From NCBI GenBank assembly GCA_003956705.1, contig QZCP01000556.1:536423-600422 (forward strand): a stretch of DNA of 64,000 nucleotides. Direction: 5' to 3'. This DNA is from Brevipalpus yothersi. Its lineage: Eukaryota > Arthropoda > Arachnida > Trombidiformes > Tenuipalpidae. The first letter of the stretch is position 1. The number at the start of each line of letters is the position of its first letter. Shown here piece after piece: positions 36,900-50,500 of the stretch. A model generated the notes under the pieces. That model had not been told where the DNA came from. It saw nothing but the letters and a program-made list of their open reading frames with translations, and did not search any database. A program made the translations under genes and the position numbers.

Positions 36900-39800
36900 G
36901 GCAATTCATTTTCTTCTCTTCAACATCCTTTTCATGCTTTTCCGTTATCTGGATCCTATTCATGAATGATATAGAGAGACACATACTCACATGGAGACAG
37001 AGAATGAAACAGTGTGCCAGTGAAAAGATTGCCTCTTCACCTTCTTCTTCCCTCTATTCTATGTTTCTATCTCTCCACTTCATTCTTCAATTTTTCTTCC
37101 TTTTCTTTCTTTCTTTACTCATCGCGATGATATTTTCCTATTCATTTGGTGACTTGGTTCCGTTTCCAATTTTCGCCTCTTATCTGAAGCTTTCTTGGAA
37201 TGCTGAATGAAATCATGATTCTTTCAGATTTTTTTTTCTTCTTTCGCTCGTCGCTTTTTTTCGACGCTTTTTGATACTGATCTAATTTATATTCATGTAA
37301 ATACCGCGGTGTCATTCTCTTTTCATTCCACTGAATTGAATTCCATCAGACCCATAACTTGAGTGTCACTCAAAAAGTCAGATTTGGAAATAAGATGAAA
37401 GCTACTTGTGACCCTTTTGAATGATATATTTGTATTTCATCCATCTTTTTCTTCTGAGACAATCAACATTTACAGCCGAAAATTTGACAAAATATTTTTC
37501 AAACAGAATTTCAATAACTCACCATATCTGTAATTGATCCCCAATTCTTTGACTATTTCCCATGAGCTCATCTCCTAGAGTCTGCTTTCGACCCTAATTC
37601 CTTTTACTAATATCCTGAAATTTTAATTATTTCGAGCTATTACGCAGCTTTTGAAACTCTTGAGAGAAATTCGTTCAGGAAATCTTCATTTTCATTAGTT
37701 AGTTTTCAACCGAGAAAAATTTCTCAAGAATAAATGCAACCTAGTTAATTTTCGAAAAATATTTTCCCAAGCATCTCAAATTTTCAGCTATTCTCTAGCC
37801 AAAAGAATCAAGAGGAAAAATTTTGACTTGGTATTCAGATTGAAGCTCTATTTGCCTCCCATCACTCGTGCGTAAGAATGTATCATCGAGAGAGTAAGCG
37901 GAAAAAAGACAATATTGACTAGACGAAGAATGCTGTATTCGCTCACCAAGAGAAGCAAGAGAGGGAGAGACAGATAGAGAGAGAGAGACAGAATCGTTCA
38001 GATGCGGATAAAGTTCATGGAGAGTTTCAGTTCTGTGTGAGAGTCGAAGCGATCGAGATGTTGGATGATGGAAAGAAGTGAAAACTGTTGGAAAACATTT
38101 CAAATCGACATGAGCTAATGTGTAAAGATATTTGCTACCAATTTTGTCTATAAATATTTTGCTTTGTGCTCATATATGCTCGACTTGTTCATAATTTCTG
38201 CATCCCTTGTTCATCCAATCAACGATAATCTGATTTTGTGCTTTAATTGTTTCGGACACTTGATGACTCTTTGTGAATAAATTTTTCTTTGTCCATCGAT
38301 TTGTAACTATAAATGATCTCAATTAAATATCATCGAAATATTTTGCATACTCACTGGAAGTGAGGGAGAAAATATTCCTGAGCAACAATGTGAATATTTG
38401 AAATCCCTATCCACTCATCTACCAAGTCTTTCAATAAGTCTTCCACACAAACATTGCTAAAGTCTTTCAAATGTGTTGCCTTTTCGAACATTTTTCCAAG
38501 TCTTCCAAAATAATAGCGCCCAAAATTATCAATATAACCATTTGTCTTTCTAATTGTGGGTGCTGTTAACAAATAATCTCAATACTCCAAATGAGAAATA
38601 ATTTTTCATCCTACTTGAATTCTTCTCATCGAAGAAGTCGACCAAATCGAAGTGTCACATTTTGTGATGCAAATACTGGCCAACAATATCAACATCCGAT
38701 CGATCAAATAAATTCAAATCATTCTTATTCACAAAATTTATCATATTCACCACATTCAAATTCTCATGCTTCACTTTATAAGCCACGAGAATACAATTCA
38801 ACCCTTCCAGTCACATCTTTGGATGCTGAATATCAACATATCACTTCTCATCCTCATCCACACCATTCTCAAGTTTCCAGCTTAACTCCAACAGCATGTA
38901 TTCAGCATACATCACCAAACCATCATTTTCCATCATCTCTATCATTATCAGGTCACTTTCAAGTCATCCCAAATGGTGACCATGTCAATCAATATTCAAC
39001 TGAATATATTTGTGACTGTGTATATGGCCAGCCACCGGTAGATCGAGGATGTATCACTACAACTACCGCATCAACTGTTGACCATCATCACGAGAACACT
39101 GTTTATGCGGATCCAAGTATACTCATGAACAGTACATCAGTTGATCCAATGATGATGATGTCGACCAGTGAATACATTTCATCAACTGGCCATCCAGTTG
39201 GAAAAAATTTGTACATCAATAGCAACATGTATCATCCTAGTATGAACCCGATGGTAGCATCATCAGTATCCAATGTTGGATATAATAGTAATAATGATTC
39301 CTCTTCCGGTCTAAGTTTTCTCGACTACCTACTGGATTGTAGCTTTCTGTCCACAAACAGATCATCTCACATATCGTCCTCATCACCATCTTCATCACCA
39401 CAGCCTTACTCACCAATACTGTTCACCATGATTGCAGCAATTGTTCTTGTTCTACTGATGTTCACATCTTTTCTACTTCTCCATCGAGCTGGATGTAAGC
39501 ACATTTCTTGATCACCCAGTAGTTATGTTTGGGGGCAAATTTTTTTTACCCGCTCATTCTCTCTATTCTTTGACCTTATTCCTTCATCCAATCAAATTTC
39601 AATCATGGTACACAAAGACTATGAGTTTAGATAGTATCTTTGTTCAACCAGTCGATTTGACCTATGCTAGAATGTTGGAGATATCGTTTTGTCTTGCGAT
39701 TACAAATATTATGGATGCTGTCTGGATGTGACCCGGTTGATCACACACAGAGAGAGACACATAAGCATCACATCTATAGTCTGACTCTAATGAATATCAG

Positions 39801-41489
39801 AGCGATGAGTGCGTAAGATTGTACGATGGATGAGAGACGTGACAAGAAAGAGGAGGAGATGCCAGGATGGAAGAGAGATCATGAGAAAAAGATGCAAAAG
39901 ATGAGGATGAAAGTAGAGTGGAAGGGAAAAAATGTGAGATAGATCAGACGAAAAAAAGTTTACTCAAGTATTAGTGTCTGATTGATGAATAGCACATGGT
40001 ATTCATTTGCTGCTTTACTGATCCTTTTTACTTTGACTTTCAATGCACTCATATTGAACTATGTTTCAGGATTAAGTATATGATCCAAAGCTAATGATTG
40101 TTAAGACGCTAATCGCTAGCACACAAACTATACTGCCACTTCATACACCTTCTGTGTATTCTTTTATTTCATCTCTCTTCCAACTAAACACACACGTACT
40201 TACACTTTCTCTTTGCTTTCGATTTTCCAAGAGTCATTGATTCTTCGATATGCTACATGCAAGAGAAGCTATTTCAAGTGTGCTCGTATATATTCAGTGA
40301 ATAGACACACATATACTGAACTACCTTCTCCATATGGTTCAGAGGTCATTGAGATCATAGTAGGTTACATTTTGAAATGGTTTATTTGCGTGGAATCATT
40401 CCAATTCTCTCTTTTTCGTTCTTTCTTTGAATGTTTGAGCACAATGCCTCATGACCGATAGAAGATGCAGATGATGCTGAACAAGAAAATTTTTTCTCCC
40501 TTCTCAGGCACTTTATTCAGTAATTTGAAGTCTTCTGAATGAAAAATATGATAAAATGTTGGGTGACGCGAGGTATCCTCAAATGCTATTGGTGATTGAA
40601 AACATCTGATCAAATTCCAAGCTGTAAAGGTTGTGAAGGGGAGATGTAACTCTAGTTGGATTCCTGAACTTCAAAAAACCTAGAAAATAAGACAAACTCG
40701 TTCTATTGGAAACGCGAATGATTTCTATCGAGCAACTGAGCTCAAATTAACTGATTCTCATTGAAAAGTTGATTTATCTGCATGATAGTGAGTGATTTGA
40801 ATAATTGCAATGAAACAAAGAAAATGAGGAAACGGAAATGATGTGGTTTAAGGTAGGATGAAGATAACATCCAAATTCCCTAAGAGATTGGAATCTTGTA
40901 ATCCAACCAAATCAATGTGTATTAACTGACTCGGAAAATCAATACACATTGTCGTTCTCAGGAATTTGCTCTTGAAATGAACTGATCGAGTTGTCCCTCT
41001 CATTTTCCCGCATCTTTTTCTTCCCTCTCTCCTCACTTTCACCATTCTCTCTTCTGCTTTCTTCATTCCCATCTCCTTCACATTGACATGTTCCAACTGT
41101 GTAGACACAATCTGTGTCCCAGCGATCAATAAGTATACCTCAAGCTTCTATATACCTCATTTTCTCTCTCTCTCTCTCTTCCTCTCTTTGGAATTCAAGT
41201 TGCCTGAATATCCAGAGGTGATCATTGTCATTCGATTCGCCCATTGATGCCGATTACTTCGTCCATCTTTCTCTCTAGCCATTTTATTTATTGGTTCGTG
41301 CATCCAATTTTCTTTATTTCCCTTCTCCACTTTTGTCCACCAAGTTGCTCATTCAACTGGAAACTCAAGTTACCTGGAAACTCGGAAGAGGAAAAAAATA
41401 GGGAATACATACACTTTTTTCCAAGAATCATCTCGGTTTTTATTCATGAACATAGACATCTCATCCACATCTCACCAAATATTTTCACT

Positions 41490-41533
<44 letters not shown>

Positions 41534-44500
41534 CAATGGAAATACCATATTTTCCATACTTTTACGAATTGCAGCTTTGAATTTTCTCACACTTACAAAG
41601 AGAAGATATTCTTTTTCCACAAGAAAGTGAACATACTATTATTCTTTTGCATGTGAAAGTTTCCTTGCAATGTGTCTCTTCTTTTCGTCTTTTCGAAAGT
41701 GCCTGAGATAACATGAAACTTTTGGCTTGTGAGAATAGATTCTTACTGTGTTTATGTGATGCAAAATATTTTCCCTCAAATATTCCGATTAGCTTCATTT
41801 TCTTTACACGTGAAAAGATACTCTGAAGGTACACAGTGAAATACACAGTGAAGCATACTATCAAAACATTTGCCTCTCCATGGATCGACAATCTTGCAAA
41901 AACAAAAAGGATGCCTCGCACATCGAAATGATCATCAGAGTGGATCGAGAATTTTCGTAATCACGCTCAAGACTTTCAAAGGGTTTATCCATCTTTATAG
42001 TGTTGAGCGAAGGTGATTTTATGGTTAATTTATCAATTTGAATTCAAGTTTCATAAAGTTTCGGGGTGAAAATGGAGAAGAAAATTAAGGTTACAATGGA
42101 GATCAAGGAAAAAAGAAGGGCGCAAAAGACTGTCTATGGAGGATAAAATGGTTCAAGAGAGGAGCAAGAGAGATGAAGAGGAAGAGAAAGAGTAAGAAGA
42201 AGATGATGATATGTGGAGCAAGACAAAAAGAAGCATGCAAGAGATGCGAAAGGATGCGGAAAATAATATGAGCTGAGAGAGAGAGAAGAGAAGAGAAGAG
42301 AAGAGAGAGAGAGAAGAAAAAAGTTCCTCAAGAGAAAATGAAAGCTTGACAGGAAAGTGTCTTTCCAGGCTCTCTTTCTTTCTTTCTTTCTTTCACATGG
42401 CTAAGGATGAATGAATGCATTGGAAATTTATTCTTGCGATCAAGTTCACATCTTTCCCATTATTATTGTTGAGTTTTCACATAAAAATTCACATCAGACA
42501 CAGACATATTCAGTCAGATGGCAATATGTTGGATGGAATGATGAAAGTATCACTTGGAGGCTCCAATTATCTTTTCATTTTTGTGAATGATGAGAAGATT
42601 AATCAGAATTTTTTTCCAACCAATGGGAATGAAAAATCACTTTGTTTTGACAGTTATCCTGAGTATCATTTGATTCGAAATTTCATATTCTCCAACCGAA
42701 AGTTTTTCAGCTAGCAGTGGCAATTTGCAATCAAACTAGCAGATATTTTTCAGAACTTTGTCCGTTCATATGGTTTGCGGATTTCGAGCTCAGTGACTGA
42801 GTGAATTAATATGTGAATATTCTTATTTTTTCATCGCACAAGCTTTGCTGGTTGATATGCGTCACTTGGGAATATCTAAGCCTTCCACGTATGCTTGTGA
42901 TCGTTTTGATTCCTAGTAATTCATCATCTAGGTTGCTTGCCATACTCATCCTATTCAATTAGAAGAAGATTGATGCGAGCTGAGATCGTATTGGTCACTC
43001 TATCAGATTCACAAATGATGCTCAATCATCCATCTATTTTCCTATGTTCTGAGGTCTCTGGCTATTTTTTGATGGCATAGAAATTCTTATGGAGTTAGAT
43101 TCTCTAGCAATTTTCTCCCAAAACATCTGAGCATCGAGGAAATCAGGAATCATCAGATGGAACGATCAATTGTTTGTTCAATTTGAAAATGCTCTCATGA
43201 AATCGAACTAAGAACCGAGGTTTGAAAAATTTTCAACTTGCTCAGCATAAATTGATTGATATAATTGTTAGCATGACAAGTGAGCATTGTTTTCAGAAGC
43301 TTTCTATTCCTTTGTTGTTGAGCTTGGATGTTTCTCATTTTCATCCATCAAAACATTGAAATTTGACCTAGCCCTGAAAAGAAGTATCAAATATCTTCTG
43401 TTCCAGCTCAGTGGCAGTAAAGACCTCATCAATTCTGAGGGTAGTACAATACCTGGAAGAAGTTTTCCAGACAGTTGAAATATATGTGAAGGAATTTGTT
43501 AAGACTAGAGAGAGTAAGAGAGAGAATCTGTGTCTAAAATCGAATGCTGAATCAGCAAAACATGAGTCCAAAAATTTTTACCCAAAAGTTGGGAGAGTTC
43601 ATCGATATATCAATCATGATTGAAGCTTTCAATCACCGTGTCTACCTTTCCCGTAACAGATTTTGAGATTTTAGCAGAGTTCTGAAGTATACAGGGTAAG
43701 CGAAAAAGGGAATGGATACAGATTTCTCTTCCGCTAAAGCTTATGAGATTGAAGAAAGATTCCTTTTGGCGATTCTTAGTTATTCTAAGAGGGAACATTG
43801 AGAGAGAGAGAAAGATCAAATATATAAGGTCTAAGAAAAGAAAATGCATCTCTCCTATGGATTCTTAACGTTCTCTCTGAGTATTGTTGAGAGAATCGCA
43901 CTCTTCCGAATGATTGCCTATGAAAAAATGAGCTCAATAGTCGAGTGGCTCTCAGGTGGAGAGATGTAATTTGTTGATCACATGGACGGATGATTCTACT
44001 GATAGAGGAGAGAGAGTGAAAAAAGTGTAGATGGTCTCATCCCTTCGGACTTCCACTGAATGATTGCATTGATGAGATCAAATTGCTCGATTTTTCATGC
44101 TGTTTGTATTCATAACAAATGAGTCTCAACATAATTCTGTGGTGAATAGTGATAAACACTGTTATTTGAATGAAATATTTAGTTTAATTTATTGTCGAAT
44201 CTATCAGCATGAGCTCTGGTGAGGGAACAATCAAAGTACAAGATTAAATTGCAGATCTTGAATGAAAAAATAAATAATAATGATAAATGAAGTTGAATGG
44301 CTTGAATTGAAATTTGAAGCCGTTTAGTCGAAGAATCCATGGAATAAAACTCGATGAATAGTGAAAAAAACTCATTTCCGCCCATGAAAGGTTCAGATTT
44401 CAATCATATTTCAATCATTTTTCAAAAAGTATCGAAATAACTTTACATTGATCTCTGAACTTTAAGCAATCTTCAGATTGGATATGTTTGTATGTTTGTC

Positions 44501-47500
44501 AAAAATGAGAATCTTTTTGCTTGAGGATGAATACGATTGGGAAATAAGCTTGGTCGCAGAAATACCAGAAATATTCCACTCTACCAGTGCCCTGAAAACA
44601 TCTTAGTATAAATCTTATGGCCCTCGGTCTAGAATTGAATACTTCTGAGTTATTCAATTTTTTGCTGGATGAGCTCTCATGTCAAATGATCGTTTTGAAA
44701 CTCTCTTCACCCAGTAAGCAAAGAAATAGAGAGAGAAAGATAGGAAGTTCAAAAAATGCATCGAAAAGTTTCGGGGTCGAGAAGCTGTGACATAAGATGA
44801 TGTTCATATGATGATATATACACATAAAATATGGATGGGAATACAATCGAAAAGTTCTTGAGAAATAAAATTCAAAGCTCAATATGGAGATTCTCATCAC
44901 TTCAATGCAGTCACTGCCTTTTTTATTGATTTGAACTCTGGGTTAGTGATGAGATTCGGTTATTCAGTCCCAAAAAAATTCCATACTCTTCTCGAAAGGT
45001 CTCAAATACATTCAATTTTTCTTTGTCCACATTTCATGGTTCAGTTTGTAAAGTTGTGCTCCATCCAACTGAATTGATTGAATCTAACTTCTTAAACTTT
45101 AGAAAATTTTGAAAAAAGATCATGATATAGTGAGAAATCTTTGGCAGTGATTGACTTACTGTTTAAAATGGTAATATGATGCTCAGACACATCATTATTT
45201 CCGAAATTTATCATCCTCAAAGATTCTTGTTAAATTATTTTATCCCATTTGTCTGAACTGAACTTTTCAATAATGAGAAACACTACCAACTTATAGCCAT
45301 CTTTTGTAATAAATATTTTTCTATCTGTTTCATTTTACAGCATCCACATACCGAAATCCTATGGGAATTGATGAAAGTAAGTTCATAGCTGTTCATTATT
45401 TGTAAAATATTTCCATTATATCGAGTAACAATGATACTTGCCTTCCAATATGAGGCCTCATAGAAGGATATAATCCATGATAGTATACATCATCTTCTTT
45501 CAGGGGGCTATTATAATACTTGTTAGCCCTTCTGTGCTCTATATACATATATTCCATCAGATTGCATGATGAATATTTTCCCCAGTCTATACTTGCAATT
45601 CGAATATCGGTTCAGTATGTTCGATCAATCTTCTCTCACCTATTTGCCAGTGAAACTGGAGAAGACTTATGAGCAGAGTAGAAGAGAAGAGAAAAAGATT
45701 TAGCTTGAAAAATGGAAATAATTTCCTATTCAATATGATGATCCATTTCACATGATCCTCAGATTTGCTTCTACTGCAAAGGCTTACAGGTCCTCTGATC
45801 CAATATCCCACTAGAATCATCTTCCTCTTCTTCATCTTCATCTTTCTCTCCTCAAGCTTCTATTTTGTTTCATCCAATATGCTCTCACCCCATCTCAGCA
45901 TTCATACAGTATTTTGGCAATATTGGTATTGTTCTTTTTTTTCCTCATCAATACTCGATAGACCACCAGTGAACCATGAGGCATCCAAATAAGATTCAGA
46001 TTCATCACCAATGATCCAAATGATCATTAAGTTGGAAAAGGAAAATCTCAATGGACACAAAAGTGATCACTTATTCCCATCGATTTACTATTTATTTGCT
46101 CGGATAGGAAACACAATCGATTTGATAGTGAACGATGATCTTTTTCGTTGTTTTGGCTAGATTGAGTCTTTCGGTTGAATCAAAGAATTGTTCTAATGAA
46201 TTGTAGTTAGAATCAATCAATAAGAGTGAAATCCAGCGAAAGAGCTCATCAAGGTGTATCAGAATGCTCATTGAACTGTTTCCTGACAGTTTTTGTGTTC
46301 AGAAGCATATTATATCTGTTCAAAATTCGTCATTTGCCTGAGGGTTAGAACTATACAAATTTTTCCCTACCAATATGCTCAATGAGCCTTGTAGAGATAC
46401 ATTTTTATATCGAAAAGGCTCACAAAACTTTTTTCATCCCTACAGAGCTCTAAAAACATTTTTTTTCATTCCATTTCAGAACCTTGCGAAAAAATTCATT
46501 GTCCATTCGGAGGAACTTGTGTATTGGATAAAGTTACCAATAAGCCTTCATGTCAATGTTTATCTGAATGTCGGAATAATCTTGTAGCCCCTGTTTGTGG
46601 AACGGATAATGTAACCTATTCAAATGAATGCAAGATGCATTTGGCCTCTTGCACACAGAGGAAAAGAATATCTGTCAAGTATCAAAGAGAGTGCTGTAAG
46701 TGATAATTAGTTTCCATTTCCCTCATGTTTTTGAGCGAATTTGATTAAATTGACTTCATCCAAACTCTTGAACAAGCAAAAAATCCGATTGATTGGTTCT
46801 CTTGGAATTTGAGAAACTTTATTCCAGTGAATTTACCAGAAAAATTATCCCAAACAATTTTCCATTTTGCAACTGTTCAATGAATTCATAAATAGCTTCT
46901 AATTTTCGACAAAATTTCGAGCATTCTATTGAGATTGTCAAAAATTTTTCTCTTCTGATTCTCTGTAGATTCAAAGGATCCATGTGCCGAAAGTGTCTGT
47001 TTACATGGGTCAAAGTGCAAGCCATCCTTGGATGGTCAATCTTACGAATGTATTTGTCCTGAAAAATGTGTTGTAAGTTCTAATCAAGGTATTGAACGAG
47101 CTGTTTGTGGAGATGATGGCAGAGAATATCCCAATTCTTGTGAATTGAGAAGATACGCTTGCTTGGCCATGAAAAATATTTCTGAAAAGTATCGAGGAAA
47201 ATGTGGTAAGTAACAATACACTTTCTGGAGAAGTTTTTAGAAGTTTAGTTTAAAAGTTTTGAGTACTGAAATTGGAATTATTTCATCTTGATCCTATTAC
47301 TCTAGATCCTTGTGAAGGTATTGAGTGTCCAAAAAGTCAACTATGTCGCTTGGATGACAATCGGAATCCTGTATGCAAATGTCGTATAAATTGTGATCAA
47401 AACTATCGGCCAGTTTGTGCCTCTGATGGTCGAACTTATGGTAATGAATGTATGATGCATTCTCAAGCCTGTCAAGATGGGCGAGAGGTGCGAGTTATTC

Positions 47501-50500
47501 ATGAAGGAACATGTTCCAATAGTCCGATTTCCAATCAGTGTCAAAATTTAAATTGTACTTCTAATCAATTGTGTAACATAAACTCAGATGGCCAAGCAAC
47601 ATGCATCTGTCCTCCCCAATGTCCACCAGTGATGAAGCCAGTGTGTGGATCAGATGGTGAAACGTATGATTCTTTGTGTGATATTAAGAGAAAATCGTGC
47701 CTTCGAACTCTGGACATCACAATCAAGCATGGTGGCCCATGTGAGCCTGATGGTGAAGCCAAGTGTTCCTCGATCACCTGTGATCCTGGTGAAATTTGTT
47801 ACATTGATATTGGAAATGGTGATCCTCGGTGTAAATGTGCGATCACATGTACCGAAGAATATGATCCCGTTTGTGGAACTGATGGTATATCTTATGTGAA
47901 TCTTTGTCAACTCCGACGAGAATCTTGTGAGAAAAAATTGGACATCGAAGTAGATCATAAAGGCTTGTGTGGTGAGTTTTTATTTGGAAAATTTCCTCGA
48001 TATCCCAAATAAATTTTTACACAGTTAATTATCTATTTTAATTTTCAATTTGTCTGAAATTTTAGGGGGTTGTGATAATAAACTTTGTCCTCACTATTCA
48101 GTTTGTGAAACTGATGGTCGTGGAAGAAGTGTGTGCGTTTGTCCCGAATCTTGTGTTAATATTCATGATCCAGTTTGCGGAAGTGATGGAAAAACATATA
48201 CCAATGAATGTGAATTACGAGTGGCCTCTTGTCGATTTCAGACATCAATTGTTACTCAATCGAAAGGTATGTTTGTTTTTTGGGGCAATATTTTAATTTT
48301 TATATTGATCTATTTATTATTACCTTGAATTCCGATTTCGCATGATTAAACAGGGACCTGTGAGGAGTGTAGCAATATAACATGCTCTACACCTGGGTCA
48401 AGGTGTGAAAAAGGGTTGTGTATGTGTCCATCTGAATGTCCATTAGATTCCGAGGAATGGATATGTGCCTCTAATGGAATTTCATATCGAAACGATTGTG
48501 AATTGAGGCGAGCAAGCTGCCTGAGTGATACTGAATTGAGTGTAAAATTTTATGGCCAGTGTAAAATTGAAACTTATATGAGTGAAACTAACAGTACTCG
48601 TAGCAATGTGAGTTCAAGTGATCATGATAATCAACACACAAAACAATCTGATCCATGTTCTAACATGGAATGTGAATTCGGTGCCTCATGTCGTCCGGGG
48701 ACAAATGGAAAGTATGAATGTGTATGTGCTTTCGATTGTGATTCGGATAGCTTCACAAATGAAACGGAAATCATATGTGCCAATAATAATATATTTTATG
48801 GAAATGAATGTCTTATGAAAGAGGCAGGGTGCAGATTAAAACAAAATTTGGTAAAAATTGAGCCTGAATTGTGTAAAAGACTCCATATTCCGTTGAATGG
48901 AAAAAAGTGTCATCAAACTTTGTACGGATGCTGTCCTGACGGTGAAACGCCAAGCCTTGGTCCATGGTCTGCAGGATGTCCGGACACATGTAACTGTAAT
49001 CGACATGGATCCACATCACTTTCATGTGATCCAGTTACCAAGCAATGCTCATGCAAGCCAGCAGTAGGTGAGTTGATGTCGATTCCAACTTTTCCAATTT
49101 GTAATTAACTTACAACTTGTTAGTTGACAATTTTCTACCTTATTTTTTTTCTTCTCCCACAATTTTCTTAGGAGGTCTCAAGTGTGATCGTTGTGAGCCA
49201 GGATATTGGGGCCTAAATCAAATATCATTAGATGGAACCAGTGGATGTACCCGTAGGTTGAAAAAAAAGTTTTCATCGTGTATTCAATCTCTAATTCTTG
49301 ACACTCTCTCGTCTCTCTCATCATCCGCAGCTTGTGGATGCAATATCTATGGATCGGTTAGAGACGATTGTGAGCAGACCACAGGTCGATGTGTGTGCAA
49401 AAATGGAGGTGAGAGATCACAATTTTCATGTTGAATGGAAAAAAATTAATTTTTAATCACTTTAAATCATTTTTTTTGATTCGATAGCGATTGGAATGAA
49501 GTGTGACCTGTGCAATGCTGGCCTGGTTCTAACAAGACGCGGTTGTATGCCTCGTGATCAAGCTGAAAATATTGTGGCGCGAAGTTGCGTTGAAATCGAC
49601 TGTCTTTTTGGTGCTATATGTAAACAAACTGCCGGTGATTCAATTTGTTCATGTGATTTTGATTGTGATGATTCAGACCCATTTCCGGTGTGTGCTTCCG
49701 ATAATAATACATATGGATCAGCGTGTCAAGTTAAGCTGCTGGCATGTCGATTCCAGACAAATATTACCATCATTAAAGAAGGTCCGTGTGGAGCAACATG
49801 GGTTAAGAGTACAACAACAATTGGTCCATCAACTAGTGTAACAGTATCATCAACAGCAAGAACATCAGCAGTAACTTTGGGTAATGATGGGTCCTCATCG
49901 GTAAATGTGACAAATTTGACTTTAGGACAAGATTTTTCCACAAATTTAGTACCATCCAGTCAGCCTGATGGGAATGGAATTCAGCAAGATTCTGGTGTTG
50001 GAAGTTCATTGAAATGGTTTGATGTACCAGCTTTCAGTGAGAATTCTTATTTACTTTTGCCTCATGTACGGGCAAAGAATGATCTATCGATTGAATTGGA
50101 ATTGTTATTGTCCAGTTATGATGGAATTATTATGTACAATGGACAAAATTCGCATGGAAAGGGTGATTTTGTTGCGATCATTGTTAAGGATGGTTTCATC
50201 CAATTCCGATACAATTTAGGCTCAGGAAGTGTAATCATGACACATTCTGATCGAATAGAATTGGGAAGAAGAGTAAAAATTATTGCCCGTAGACATCATA
50301 AAGACGGCTTTTTGTCAGTAGATGGACAACATCCAGTAAAAGCATCTAGTCAAGGGACCATGAAGACACTTGATTTGGCTGATTTCCTATACATTGGCCT
50401 AATTCCTGTAATAACTAAGCGAATTAAGCAGAATGTTGGTGGAATAGAATCAGGGTTCACAGGATGTATGCTAAATCTTACTATCAATCGGAAGCTCATG

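Larger units (their letters stand above)
27280..38590 (+). other. agrin intron, first part (NtA exon to TM exon)
   Basis: Apart from the exon candidate at 27692-27921 and the minus-strand exon-like segment at 38355-38562, I see no convincing coding sequence in these 11 kb. The stretch holds many GA/CT microsatellites and the assembly gap. A pair of overlapping opposite-strand ORFs at 34452-34713 has no recognisable family. Confidence 0.5.

Noticed and set aside
36514..37210. Long ORFs on both strands across 36539-37210
   Set aside because: They run through GA repeats and the 200-N gap; the X residues and Leu-Ser or Arg-Glu repeats are artefacts.
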